This document shows, piece by piece, positions 32,825-41,529 of a stretch of DNA of 64,000 nucleotides; position 1 is the first letter of the stretch, and each line of letters begins with the position of its first letter. The notes below the pieces were generated by a model. It saw only the letters and a list, made by a program, of their open reading frames with translations. It searched no databases and was not told where the DNA came from. Source of the stretch: Exilibacterium sp. GTDB taxonomy: Bacteria; Pseudomonadota; Gammaproteobacteria; Pseudomonadales; Cellvibrionaceae. The DNA is taken from contig JANQMH010000102.1 in the NCBI GenBank assembly GCA_028280195.1, positions 57,308 through 121,307 on the forward strand, given 5' to 3'. The translations under genes and the position numbers were made by a program.

Positions 32825-33976
32825 TCATAGTATCGCCCTCGGATAGGAACCGAGGATCTTCAGATCCGAGGCGCGGCTGGCTACCAGGTCCAGCGCCTCG
32901 CTGATAAGCGGATCGTCTCTGTGGCCGAAAAAGTCGATGAAAAAGACGTAATTCCAGGCGCCGCTCTGAGAAGGTCGCGTCTCCACCTGGGTTAAATCGA
33001 CTTCGTAGCGGGTAAAGGCATCCAGCAGATTGTGCAGGGCGCCGGGTTCGTTGCGCATCGACACGACAATACTGGATTTGTCTTCGCCGCTGACCGGTAC
33101 CGCCTGGGTGCCAATTACCAGAAAGCGGGTAGAATTGTCCGGCCGGTCCTCAATCTTGTGCGCCAGGATATCCAGCCCGTACAACTCCGCCGCCATCTCG
33201 CCGGCAACGGCGGCGGCGTGCCACTCTCCTCTGACGCGCTTGGCCGCCTCGGCGTTGCTGTTCAGCGCGACTCTCTCGGCGTGGGGGTAGTGGGCATCCA
33301 GCCAGCGGCGGCACTGGGCCAGCGACTGGGCGTGGGAATAGATGCGCGTGACCTTGTCGGTTTTGGTGATATGGGAAATCAGCAGGTGGTGATGAATACG
33401 CAGCTCCACCTCACCGCAGATCTGCAGATTGGAATTGATGAAACTGTCCAGCGTATGGGTCACTACACCCTCGGTGGAGTTTTCCACCGGCACCACGCCA
33501 TAGTCGACCGCACCGGCTTCGACTTCGCGAAACACCTCGTCGATGGTCGACAGCGCCACCGTCAGGGCCGAATGACCAAAGTGTTTGAGCGCGGCCTGTT
33601 GGGTAAAGGTGCCCTCCGGCCCGAGAAAGGCAACCCGGGTGGGTTTTTCCAGTGCCAGACAGGCGGACATGATTTCACGAAACAGCCGCGCCATCTCCTC
33701 GTCCGGCAGAGGCCCCTGATTCACCGCCATGGCGCGGCGCAATACCCGCGCCTCGCGTTCCGGGCGATAGAACAGCGGCTGGCCGTCGCGGCGATTTTTT
33801 TTGATGGCGGCAATCTGCTGGGAAAAGCGTGCGCGCTCACTGATCAGGCGACCGATATCGGCGTCGATGGCATCGATATTGGCACGCAGGCCGCCAATGG
33901 CGGCCTCGCCGGCGGCACTGACTTCGGAACCGCCCCCAGCGGCTTCGGCTTCATCATTCAATACGACTTTTGACAT
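32825..33976 (-). CDS. pheA: Bifunctional chorismate mutase/prephenate dehydratase (P-protein)
   Basis: A 383-aa P-protein. Residues about 28-115 are the AroQ chorismate mutase (IDAIDADIGRLISERARFSQ, FYRPEREARVL). Prephenate dehydratase follows (AFLGPEGTFTQQAALKHFG, VPVENSTEGVV, and the catalytic NSTRFLVIG). The ACT domain has MRNEPGALHNLLDAF and the Phe-binding ETRPS. It converts chorismate to phenylpyruvate for phenylalanine synthesis and is feedback-inhibited by Phe through the ACT domain. The first 25 residues are an Ala/Gly/Glu-rich extension. A large hairpin ends directly at the start codon, suggesting leader-based control. A tyrA or aroF neighbour is absent. Confidence 0.95.
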   Translation of the reverse strand: MSKVVLNDEAEAAGGGSEVSAAGEAAIGGLRANIDAIDADIGRLISERARFSQQIAAIKKNRRDGQPLFYRPEREARVLRRAMAVNQGPLPDEEMARLFREIMSACLALEKPTRVAFLGPEGTFTQQAALKHFGHSALTVALSTIDEVFREVEAGAVDYGVVPVENSTEGVVTHTLDSFINSNLQICGEVELRIHHHLLISHITKTDKVTRIYSHAQSLAQCRRWLDAHYPHAERVALNSNAEAAKRVRGEWHAAAVAGEMAAELYGLDILAHKIEDRPDNSTRFLVIGTQAVPVSGEDKSSIVVSMRNEPGALHNLLDAFTRYEVDLTQVETRPSQSGAWNYVFFIDFFGHRDDPLISEALDLVASRASDLKILGSYPRAIL

Positions 33977-34043
33977 AAAAAAATCCGCACTGTATTCGAG
34001 GCCCGACTTTTGCGTCGGTCAGGAATAGTAGTGCAGATTTTTT
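33977..34043 (-). promoter_or_regulatory. Leader hairpin abutting the pheA start
   Basis: Read on the minus strand, this 67-base segment folds into a long imperfect stem: outer arms AAAAAATCTGCACT / AGTGCGGATTTTTTT, an inner ATTC/GAAT pair, and CCGAC/GTCGG around GCAAAA. The RNA ends in seven U right before AUG, like an intrinsic terminator/attenuator. I see no Phe-rich leader peptide upstream, so the control signal, if any, is unknown. Confidence 0.55.
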
Positions 34044-34070
34044 ACCGGGCGAATTTATATATGGAGCCTA

Positions 34071-34092
34071 TTTTGAGTTTGAGTTTGAGTTA
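34071..34092. repeat. Triple TTTGAG hexamer repeat
   Basis: Three tandem copies of TTTGAG/GAGTTT lie between the pheA hairpin and the TonB receptor stop. No function is evident. Confidence 0.5.
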
Positions 34093-34167
34093 ACAGCCGG
34101 CGGCTTACAGCCAAGACACTGCAAGCGGGTTTTGCCCACCAACCCCGATGTCAGCTGTCAGCAGCTG

Positions 34168-36372
34168 TCAAAACTCATAGGTCACATCAATACCGCCAGT
34201 GCGCGGATCGCCAAACAACTGAGTTACCGTGTCAACCGGGTCACCGCCGACCGAGAAGCCGTTTACTACGTATTCTTCGTCAGTCAGGTTCCGCCCCCAC
34301 ACTGACACTTTGAAAGCACCGCTGTCGGCGCCGAACCTGATATCCGCCAGCGTCAGCCGGGCGTTCATAATGGTATACCCGTCCAAACGCGGTTCACCGG
34401 AAGAGACGTAGTTATACTGATCGGTGGAGGTGGCGTTGAAATGGGCCGTCAGCGTACCGATATCCCAAGGCTCCCAAGTGTAGTCAACCGTCAGAGCACC
34501 GGCGTGGGGCGGCGCCTGGCTGACCACAAAGCGCGACAGGGTACCGTCATTGGCCAGCGGGTTCGGCTGCAGCGGCATATCGCCGTCCAGATACGTGTAG
34601 CTCAAGCCGACCACCAGACCTTCGAGCGGCACCACCGTCAGATCGATCTCGGCACCGTCCACTTCCACTGTTTTCTCAGCGTTGAACGTCTCGCTGAGGG
34701 CAATGTTGGCGGGGTTGGGGAAATCGATATGCATATCTTTGTAATCGGTCCAGAACAAAGTGGCATTGAGGCGCACGCGGTTGTCGGCAAACTGCGACTT
34801 AAAACCGATTTCGAACGCGTCTGACTTTTCCTCTTCATAGGGCGTAAAGCTGGCGCGGGCATTGACACCACCGGCCTTATAGGCACTGGCCCATTTGACA
34901 TAGGCCGATAAGCTATCGCTAAAAGTGTAATCAAAGGTGATCGTGGGATCGAGGCTATCGGTATCCAGATCAAATTCACTGAAGCCTCCTTCAATCCTTT
35001 CACCGGACTTTTCGTCCTCGGTATAGCGCAGACCGAAGGTTATCGCCAGGCGATCACCGGGAACAGGCGGTGTCCAGGTCACCTGGCCATAAGCGGCAAT
35101 AGATTCCGAATCCGTCTCGACAAAGCGTTGCGGCAGGCCGAAATCGGTAACCGGGATCGCTGTGTTGGGCGTGCCGGTAATGCCGCCGTCGCTGTCGCGG
35201 GAAAAGAACAGCGTAAATACCTGTGCGGCATCTTCCTCGTAATAGTAAAGGCCCGCCAGCCACTCGAAGCGATCGGCGGAGCCAATTAACTGGAATTCCT
35301 GAGAGAGCTGCTCCTGATCGATCACCGAAGTATCCATCAGGCCGTTGGCATATAACACACCGCCGTAATTGTTATTGACATCCTCGTCAAGCTCGCGATA
35401 ACCAGTCAGTGATTTTACCGTCAGGCTCTCGGAAATATCCCAACTGGCAACCAGCGTATGGCCCTGCTGATCGGTATCGGAGGGCTCAAACGCGGCAATC
35501 GGAAAGCGCGTGCGGCTGGCGCGACCTCTGGTCTCCGGCGGCAGCAAGCCCACATTGTCCACATAGGCCTGAAAGTAGCCCTGCGCCGTCTGCATATTGG
35601 AGTAGTCATAGCTGTAGTCGAGCGTCAGGGTGTCGCTGGCCTGCCAGCTGAGACTCAGGCGGGCGCCGTCCTTGTCGTATTCGTTGAAATCGGCAACTCC
35701 GGGTGCGCTGTTTTTAACCCAGCCGTCGCGCTCGGCATGCAGCACGTCGATTTTACTGCTGAGACCGCCCACCGCCGGCAGATCGATGCGGGTAACGCTG
35801 CGAAACTCGTCGTATTTACCGGTAGTCAGCGTCTGCTTGACGCCGAACTCGCCGCTGGGCTTCCTGGAAACCACATTCACCGCACCACTGGTCGCGTTGC
35901 GGCCAAACAGCGTGCCTTGCGGGCCGCGCAATACCTCGATGCGCTCCACATCGGCCAGTTCCAGGCCCAGCCCCTGGGCACGACTCATAAAAATGCCGTC
36001 GATATAGAAGGCGACCGCCGATTCGCGGGTTACCTGGCTGATATCGGTGGGACCATTGCCGCGAATGGCGGCCACCAGTGTGGTGGAAGTATTGCCGAGC
36101 GGCTGTATCCGCAGCGAGGGTATCGCACCACCGCCGAGCGCACCGAGATTGGTGATGCCGAGAATATCCAGCTGCTCGGCATCGAGCACGGAAATGGCTA
36201 TCGGCGTATCCTGCAGCGACTGCTCGCGTTTTTGTGAGGTGACGATCACTTCCTCGAGTGCGGTAACGCGAGCCGCAGCCACATCACTCTGGGCAGTGCC
36301 CAGCGCACTGTGGCCGAGAGCGGCGAAACTGATAAACAGAGGGGTAAGGCGAAGTCTTGGGTAAGTATGCAT
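34168..36372 (-). CDS. TonB-dependent outer-membrane receptor
   Basis: A 734-aa receptor with a signal peptide (to about residue 28), TonB box ALEEVIVTSQKREQSLQD, a plug domain (about 50-165, with RGNGPTDIS and RIEVLRGPQGTLFGRNATSGAVN), and a 22-strand barrel ending DVTYEF. It lacks the STN signalling extension, so it cannot act as a FecA-type signal receiver by itself. The VSRKP and GRNATSG motifs place it in the IroN/catecholate-like or general large-substrate group; the ligand is not assigned. It is upstream-adjacent to a cytochrome P450 on the same strand (97-base gap), which could oxidise an imported hydrophobic compound. Confidence 0.9.
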   Translation of the reverse strand: MHTYPRLRLTPLFISFAALGHSALGTAQSDVAAARVTALEEVIVTSQKREQSLQDTPIAISVLDAEQLDILGITNLGALGGGAIPSLRIQPLGNTSTTLVAAIRGNGPTDISQVTRESAVAFYIDGIFMSRAQGLGLELADVERIEVLRGPQGTLFGRNATSGAVNVVSRKPSGEFGVKQTLTTGKYDEFRSVTRIDLPAVGGLSSKIDVLHAERDGWVKNSAPGVADFNEYDKDGARLSLSWQASDTLTLDYSYDYSNMQTAQGYFQAYVDNVGLLPPETRGRASRTRFPIAAFEPSDTDQQGHTLVASWDISESLTVKSLTGYRELDEDVNNNYGGVLYANGLMDTSVIDQEQLSQEFQLIGSADRFEWLAGLYYYEEDAAQVFTLFFSRDSDGGITGTPNTAIPVTDFGLPQRFVETDSESIAAYGQVTWTPPVPGDRLAITFGLRYTEDEKSGERIEGGFSEFDLDTDSLDPTITFDYTFSDSLSAYVKWASAYKAGGVNARASFTPYEEEKSDAFEIGFKSQFADNRVRLNATLFWTDYKDMHIDFPNPANIALSETFNAEKTVEVDGAEIDLTVVPLEGLVVGLSYTYLDGDMPLQPNPLANDGTLSRFVVSQAPPHAGALTVDYTWEPWDIGTLTAHFNATSTDQYNYVSSGEPRLDGYTIMNARLTLADIRFGADSGAFKVSVWGRNLTDEEYVVNGFSVGGDPVDTVTQLFGDPRTGGIDVTYEF

Positions 36373-36469
36373 GAACTCTACTCCCTAAAGTTTGCGTTTT
36401 ATTTATCTTCCGCCACCGGGGCACCGGATTGGCGCCGCGGTGTGCGGTTGCTATATAGTGCAAATTGTT

Positions 36470-37693
36470 TTATTGGAAGGTGACAGGTAGCGAATGGACG
36501 CCGTGGGTAGTAACCGTTTCGACCCAATGCAACTCCTCATCGGGGGCGCAACTTACCCGTTCAAAGCGCGCCAGGATCGTTTGCAGGGCAATTCTCGCCT
36601 CCATTCTCGCCAGCGCCGAGCCGATACAGGTGTGGTCGCCGTAGCCGAAACCCATATGCTGCCTGAGATTGGGGCGGGTGATATCAAAGTTATCGGGGTC
36701 GGGAAAAGCCGCCGGGTCGCGGTTGGCCGCCCCCATCGCCACCATCACCATTTCCCCCTTGGGAATTCGCACACCGTGCATGCACACATCCTGCACGGTA
36801 CGGCGCGGCGCCAGATGCACCGGCGCGTCGAAGCGCAACAGTTCATCGATAAAAGCCGGTATCAAGTCCGGCGCGGCGCGCAGCTGCGGCATCAGCCCGG
36901 GCTGGCGCGCCAGCTGCATCATGGCGTGAGTCAGCAGGTGGGTCGTGGTATGGAAACCGGCGCCGACCATCAGCTCCAGGGCATTGCGCATTTCCAGGTC
37001 GGTAAGGCGCTCGCCACCGACATCCGCCTCCATCAACCGGGTAACCAGGTCATCCCTGGGGCTGGCGCGGCGGTCGCGAATCACCGCTTCAAAATAGCTG
37101 TGCTGCCGCAGAATGGCGGCTTCGACCCGCTCGATGAAATCATCATCGGGGCGCATGGGCGTGATTTTTTCCACCAGCTCCAGCCACACACGCATCTCTT
37201 CCCAGTCCTGCTCTTCGTCAATACCGGTAATGCGGGTAATGACCTTGCCGATATAGGGGTAGGCAAAACGGCCGAGAAACTCCACACTTTCGCCGGCTGC
37301 GATTTGCTGCAGCAGTAACTGCGCATTGTCGAGCATCAGCGGCTGCAGGGCGTTGATTACCCGCGCGACAAAGGCCTTGTTGATCATGGCGCGGTAGCGG
37401 GTATGCTCGGGCGGGTCCTTGAGCAATACAAACAGGTCGCGCTTGCACTCTTCGCGAATCCAGTCGGGCTTAATCATCACCTCGACGCCGGCAGAGGAAA
37501 ACAGATCGTGGCGCTTCAGCGCAAACTGTACATCCTCGAAACGGCTTATCATCCAGATACCGCCGGGCTCGACCCGGCAGACCGGATACTGCTCGCGCAG
37601 CAGTTTGTAAGTGGGAAAGGGGTTGTGGTGGTATTCCGGGGTATCGATGCGGATCGCGTCAGTCGATCCGCCGGCTCCAGTGACCTCAGGCAT
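36470..37693 (-). CDS. Cytochrome P450 monooxygenase
   Basis: A 407-aa soluble bacterial P450. Motifs in order: PPEHTRYRAMINKAF (C helix), I-helix VGAGFHTTTHLL (a His-Thr-Thr variant of AGxET/TT), ExxR in DELLRFDAPVHLAPR, and heme loop FGYGDHTCIGSALARME with the thiolate Cys. Such class I P450s oxidise small lipophilic molecules with electrons from a ferredoxin; no partner is encoded nearby. Start ATG 37693 follows AAGGGG at 7 bases; two residues upstream with GTG are possible. It is probably transcribed with the TonB receptor. A 12-bp tandem repeat lies just upstream. Confidence 0.93.
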   Translation of the reverse strand: MPEVTGAGGSTDAIRIDTPEYHHNPFPTYKLLREQYPVCRVEPGGIWMISRFEDVQFALKRHDLFSSAGVEVMIKPDWIREECKRDLFVLLKDPPEHTRYRAMINKAFVARVINALQPLMLDNAQLLLQQIAAGESVEFLGRFAYPYIGKVITRITGIDEEQDWEEMRVWLELVEKITPMRPDDDFIERVEAAILRQHSYFEAVIRDRRASPRDDLVTRLMEADVGGERLTDLEMRNALELMVGAGFHTTTHLLTHAMMQLARQPGLMPQLRAAPDLIPAFIDELLRFDAPVHLAPRRTVQDVCMHGVRIPKGEMVMVAMGAANRDPAAFPDPDNFDITRPNLRQHMGFGYGDHTCIGSALARMEARIALQTILARFERVSCAPDEELHWVETVTTHGVHSLPVTFQ

Positions 37694-37726
37694 AAACACA
37701 CCCCTTACTTATGGGCTTCACCGGCT

Positions 37727-37798
37727 TTTTTACCAACGTTTTTAACAACGTTTTTAACAACGTTTTTACGAACGTCTTTACCAACGTTTCTATCAACG
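37727..37798. repeat. Six tandem 12-bp units upstream of the P450
   Basis: Units of 12 bases, plus-strand consensus TTTTTAMCAACG, occupy 37727-37798 without gaps. Each contains AACGTT at the joint. They fill most of the space between the P450 start (37693) and the stop of LuxR copy 2 (37811), so they could be an array of operators for the P450/TonB genes or the end of the luxR transcript. Confidence 0.85.
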
Positions 37799-37810
37799 TT
37801 TGTCCTGGCT

Positions 37811-38710
37811 TCACCATTCAAAGCTGCTGATATCGATCAGGCCGGAGGCCACGGCGCGGTATACCGCAGTTGCCTGCGTCTTGGCGCCCAGGGCGGTTTT
37901 CGCCGCGGCAATATGCTTATTGGCCGTATCCAGGCTGATACACATGGCATCGGCCGCCCCCTGCAGGGTGACATTGCTCTTGGCCAGCTTTTCCAACAGC
38001 TGCAACTGCTTCTGGGTCAGCGGGACCTGGTTGGCGAGCGCCGCCCGGCCGAGGAAGTAGGTGGGAAACTTGGACAGCCCCAGGTAAGTGACGATATCCG
38101 CCAGCAACGTGAGCATGTCCTGGCGCTCGTCCACCCAGGCCCGAAATTCCTCGCAATCGGCATCGCGCACGGTCACCGACAGCATCACGTTCTGGGTGCC
38201 GACACAGGACCTGAACGGCAGATTGTAATAGTCGTTGTAGCCATGCTTCTTCAGCATCTCGAACAGATCGAGGGTGCGCTCGTTGGACTCGGAGTAAAAC
38301 GGTGAGTTGGCGGCGTAATCGGCCACATCCGACAGGAAAATCGGTGACGTTTTGGCCGTGGCGTGCTTGGCCAGCAGATCGTGCTCTGCATAACCGCCGC
38401 GGACATAGTTTTCCAGCGTCTCCGTCGGCGTAGTCATGATATGGTTGGTTTCCGTACAACCCACCGGCGCCAGGACATATTCGAAGTCTTTGAAGCCGAT
38501 TTCCATCAGCACGTCCGATATGCGCTTGCGGTACATCTTGACGGTTTCAGATGCCGCCAGATAGGAATAATAGGAAAACCCTTCCAGACTGGCCTCGCGC
38601 TTCAGGGCGCGCACGGAGTCGGCGGGTTCGCTGTCTACCCGCACCAGCTTGGGCTTGGCGCGGTGGTTTACACTTTTGGCTGGCTTGGCCTCGGCATTAT
38701 CATCTATCAC
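37811..38710 (-). CDS. LuxR-type regulator, copy 2 (autoinducer-binding-like domain)
   Basis: A 299-aa LuxR-type protein starting with GTG at 38710, which has an excellent AGGAGGT site 8 bases upstream. The N-terminal half resembles autoinducer-binding domains: IGFKDFEYVLAP and NYVRGGYAEHDLLAKHA (the Y...Y...D ligand-cage pattern), although the usual Trp after it is Leu (PIFLSDV). The C-terminal HTH reads LTQKQLQLLEKLAKSNVTL... with DTANKHIAAAKTALG. No luxI gene is in the window, so it is a LuxR solo; the N-acyl synthase at 10.4 kb is a possible but unproven signal source. Divergent from ECF copy 2, downstream end near the P450 repeat array. Confidence 0.85.
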   Translation of the reverse strand: MIDDNAEAKPAKSVNHRAKPKLVRVDSEPADSVRALKREASLEGFSYYSYLAASETVKMYRKRISDVLMEIGFKDFEYVLAPVGCTETNHIMTTPTETLENYVRGGYAEHDLLAKHATAKTSPIFLSDVADYAANSPFYSESNERTLDLFEMLKKHGYNDYYNLPFRSCVGTQNVMLSVTVRDADCEEFRAWVDERQDMLTLLADIVTYLGLSKFPTYFLGRAALANQVPLTQKQLQLLEKLAKSNVTLQGAADAMCISLDTANKHIAAAKTALGAKTQATAVYRAVASGLIDISSFEW

Positions 38711-38807
38711 AATATACGACCTCCTGTAATTCCATTACGCAGGAAAACGGAAACACCTCACCCCTATATTCGAAAAAACTGAAAATTGCCTGCATAGGCC
38801 GATTATA

Positions 38808-38836
38808 GCTACCTTCAACCGGTAGCATGGGTTTTT
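38808..38836 (+). promoter_or_regulatory. Hairpin with U-tract between divergent genes
   Basis: GCTACC / GGTAGC (6 bp, 7-base loop) followed by ATGGGTTTTTT on the plus strand, in the 354-base gap between LuxR copy 2 and ECF copy 2. It looks like a small intrinsic terminator in the ECF leader, or an attenuator. Nothing else coding is seen in the gap. Confidence 0.4.
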
Positions 38837-39064
38837 TATAACCATTTCTTATCAGCCCAGGACCCTGCCACCTCACCAGCATCTAAATACCCCATAACAG
38901 GTATATGTAGACTTAAGCAACAAGAGGAACAGGATGCCGGTATTTTTCGCCCCTACTGCCCCTGTCATACTTAGTCCAACCTTGATTTTCATACTACCCA
39001 CTGCGTAACACTTTTGGGCATTTAGCAGACTATAAAAACCGTGTATAAGGCCGAGCTGTTGAAA

Positions 39065-39556
39065 ATGGAAAGCGTATTCAACGAGTACCATAGTACTCTG
39101 TTGAACTTTTTCAACAAGCGCTCGCAGAACACCTGGGACGCCGAGGAGCTGACCCAGGAGGTATTCTGCAAAATATTGAAGCGCAAAGAAATCAAAGCGC
39201 ATCAGCCCTACCCGGAATCTTATCTCTACATGATCGCCTGGAGTGTGTTGCGCGACCGGTCGCGGCGCGACCGGGTACGCCAGCGAGGTCAGCACGTGGT
39301 CTACGACGAATCAGTCGCAACAGAAGATCCGCACACACCGGAGCAGGACGCCAAGGGCCAGCAGCTCTACCGGCGCTATCTGTCGGTGCTGGACGAGCTG
39401 AGCCCCAAGACCCGGGCAGTGTTTTTACTGCACCGCTACGAGGGATATACCTATACTGATATTGCTGAACACTGTGATATGAGTACCAGCGCAGTAGAAA
39501 AACACATGATGAAAGCGCTGTCACAGATGAAAGAGATACTAAAGGATCATGCATGA
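39065..39556 (+). CDS. ECF sigma factor, copy 2
   Basis: A 163-aa ECF sigma factor paralogous to the one at 31 kb. Region 2: TWDAEELTQEVFCKILKRKE; region 4: LDELSPKTRAVFLLHRYEGYTYTDIAEHCDMSTSAVEKHMMKALSQ. ATG at 39065 is chosen because the conserved block (MESVFNEYHSTLLNFF) begins there; a GTG 24 bases upstream is less likely. Its stop overlaps the FecR start (ATGA), the standard arrangement for an ECF/anti-sigma pair, so FecR probably holds it inactive until a TonB receptor binds ligand. The STN-bearing receptor at 43.7 kb is the best partner in view. Confidence 0.92.
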   Translation: MESVFNEYHSTLLNFFNKRSQNTWDAEELTQEVFCKILKRKEIKAHQPYPESYLYMIAWSVLRDRSRRDRVRQRGQHVVYDESVATEDPHTPEQDAKGQQLYRRYLSVLDELSPKTRAVFLLHRYEGYTYTDIAEHCDMSTSAVEKHMMKALSQMKEILKDHA

Positions 39557-40728
39557 AGGCTGGCCGTAACGCCTCATTGAACCACCCGCCCAACAACAAC
39601 GCCCGCATCCAGGAACGGGCCCGGTACTGGTTTACGGTCATGCGCTCCGACACCCGCAGTGAGCGCGACGAGGCGGAGCACAAGATCTGGCTCAATGCCA
39701 ACCTGGCCCACCGCCGCGCCTATCGCGAGGTGGAGGAATTGTGGGGGCTGCTCGGCGGCTTTGGCGAGGGCCCCGAGGTGCGCGAGGCGCGCAGACTGGC
39801 CAAGCAGTACACCACACCGGCCGTATACCACCTGGAACCGGCAGTCACCGCCGAAGCCGTGCAGCAGGGGCAGGCTGTGGAAGCCGTGCCGGGTAACCCC
39901 AGGCCTTTCACCCGGCGCTGGATGCCGATGGCGATGGCGGCCTCAATCATGTTCGTGCTGCTGGGGTCCGGCGCCCTGTTCAACCAGCCGTTGGACTGGC
40001 TGCAGCAGAGCCCTGTCTACCAGACCGCCCTGGGCGAAAACAAAACCTATGTGCTGGAAGACGGCTCCACCATCGTACTGGACACACAGACGCGCCTGAG
40101 CATCGACTTCAGCGCGGCGACCCGCCGCATCGTGCTGGAAAGCGGTCAGGCGCGCTTCGATGTCGCCCACGACAAAAGCCGGCCCTTCGTGGTAGAGGCC
40201 GGCAGCGGCAGGATTACCGCACTGGGTACCGCCTTTATCGTCAAAAAAGCCGATAAGAATACCAGCGGCAGTGAAATTCTGGTTACCCTGCTCGAAGGCA
40301 AGGTGGCGGTGGCCCAGGAAAAAGCCCCTGACCCGGCAACCGCGCTGCTGCAAGAAAGCACCGCAAGCCACCCGGCGGAAGATAAATTCGCCCCGGCGCC
40401 CACCGTTACACTCGAGGCCGGCCAGCAGGTGGCTTACTCGCCTTCGGGTATATCGGCAAAAGCCGAAGTCGACCTGGAGCAGGCCACCGCCTGGCAGGAA
40501 GGGCGGCTGGTGTTCGAAGACCATTCCCTGGCCGAGGTACTGGCCGACCTGAACCGCTACTCCAGCACCAAAATCCTGCTGGGCAACAGCAAGCTGGACG
40601 ATATTAGAATCACCGGCGTGTTTAAAACCGGCGACAATAAAAAAGTCGTGCAGACCTTAACCACCTACTTCAATATCCGGGCCACCAACGACAACTACGG
40701 CAATCTGATCCTCACACCGGCCGGCTAG
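39553..40728 (+). CDS. FecR-type anti-sigma/signal transducer
   Basis: A 391-aa FecR protein. Residues about 15-75 form the DUF4880 sigma-binding domain (RYWFTVMRSD, HRRAYREVEELWGLL). One TM helix at about 124-146 (MAMAASIMFVLLGSGALF) crosses the inner membrane. The periplasmic FecR domain reads YVLEDGSTIVLDTQTRLSIDF and ALGTAFIV, and the C-terminus has an STN-like DLNRYSSTKILLGN segment. It conveys TonB-receptor occupancy to the sigma factor by regulated proteolysis. Start overlaps the sigma stop. A truncated homologue of its sigma-binding domain follows at 40.9 kb. Confidence 0.93.
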   Translation: MKAGRNASLNHPPNNNARIQERARYWFTVMRSDTRSERDEAEHKIWLNANLAHRRAYREVEELWGLLGGFGEGPEVREARRLAKQYTTPAVYHLEPAVTAEAVQQGQAVEAVPGNPRPFTRRWMPMAMAASIMFVLLGSGALFNQPLDWLQQSPVYQTALGENKTYVLEDGSTIVLDTQTRLSIDFSAATRRIVLESGQARFDVAHDKSRPFVVEAGSGRITALGTAFIVKKADKNTSGSEILVTLLEGKVAVAQEKAPDPATALLQESTASHPAEDKFAPAPTVTLEAGQQVAYSPSGISAKAEVDLEQATAWQEGRLVFEDHSLAEVLADLNRYSSTKILLGNSKLDDIRITGVFKTGDNKKVVQTLTTYFNIRATNDNYGNLILTPAG

Positions 40729-40917
40729 ACGGAAAAGTTTCGTCGCATTTTTCATTTTTTGTAGTTCGGCACTACCGGTTTTCTGCCTTTTTTGCGCTCC
40801 CAATCATATATTTTCACAAAATACGTGAGTGATCTATAAATGCTCACGTTAATAGTATTAGGCGGTGCATTTAAAGCACGCCAGACCGGTGCCAAACCCA
40901 ACAACGGGAATGATTCG

Positions 40918-41166
40918 ATGCAAAGTCAAAAGGATCTGCGTATTGAGCTACAGGCGATCAAGTGGTTCGCACTCGTAAGATCGGACGTCAATCTGGGGCC
41001 GCGTGTCGCCGAGTTTCAAACCTGGTTCAACGCCGACGCAGCACACAGCCGCGCCTATCGAAAAGTCGAAGCGCTGTGGACAACGATTGGCGGCTTCTCC
41101 GAGGCGCCTGAAATACTGGCGGCGCGGCGGAAAACCCTGGGCAGCAGCGACTTGTTTAAGGCGTAA
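40918..41166 (+). CDS. Free-standing FecR N-terminal (DUF4880) domain
   Basis: An 82-aa protein that is essentially only the sigma-binding part of FecR: IELQAIKWFALVRSD and HSRAYRKVEALWTTIGGF align position by position with the first 70 residues of the FecR gene just upstream. No TM helix or periplasmic domain follows; the frame stops after DLFKA. ATG at 40918 has GGGAA 8 bases before it; a longer start 78 bases upstream adds unconserved residues. It may be a soluble anti-sigma regulator or decoy, or a remnant of a second FecR gene. Confidence 0.72.
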   Translation: MQSQKDLRIELQAIKWFALVRSDVNLGPRVAEFQTWFNADAAHSRAYRKVEALWTTIGGFSEAPEILAARRKTLGSSDLFKA

Positions 41167-41204
41167 TAAACCTACTTAAGAACCGCCCCGCAAGCCGACT
41201 GCGC

Positions 41205-41438
41205 CTAGGCATCGGATTTCCAGGCCTGCCAGAGTGGTGTAATCAGCTTATCCGCCTCGGTACCGAGCCCGCGGGCGACCTTGAACACCATATCCAGCGA
41301 CGGCATGGTTTTCCCTCCCTCTATATCCTGGTAGTGGCGATTGCACATTCCCCCGCTGCCAGACACCTGCTCCTGTGTCTGACCATTGGCTTCGCGCATC
41401 TCTCTCACCAAATCCCCCAGTGACTTACTGATATCCAT
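41205..41438 (-). CDS. XRE-family HTH regulator, copy 1
   Basis: A 77-aa single-domain repressor-like protein: MDISKSLGDLVREMREANGQ, then QTQEQVSGSGGMCNRHYQDIEGGKTMPSLDMVFKVARGLG, the five-helix HTH_3/Cro fold. About half its residues match copy 2. It is preceded by an inverted repeat at 41489-41512, probably its own operator. Small XRE repressors often control adjacent genes; here they lie between the FecR block and LuxR copy 3 and may serve either. Confidence 0.85.
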   Translation of the reverse strand: MDISKSLGDLVREMREANGQTQEQVSGSGGMCNRHYQDIEGGKTMPSLDMVFKVARGLGTEADKLITPLWQAWKSDA

Positions 41439-41488
41439 AGTGACCTCACATAACAGTGGCGTATAGGATTTCTACCTTATACGGCCAA

Positions 41489-41512
41489 TTGGGCGGGATT
41501 GACCACGCCCAA
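41489..41512. promoter_or_regulatory. Inverted repeat before XRE copy 1
   Basis: TTGGGCG and CGCCCAA arms separated by 10 bases, 51 to 74 bases upstream of the XRE copy 1 start. The layout matches autoregulatory Cro/XRE operators. Confidence 0.5.
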
Positions 41513-41529
41513 AAGTGCGTGAGATGACT

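Noticed and set aside
37727..37798. Repeat array considered as replication iterons
   Set aside because: No replication initiator gene or DnaA boxes nearby, and the units lie between two ordinary genes.
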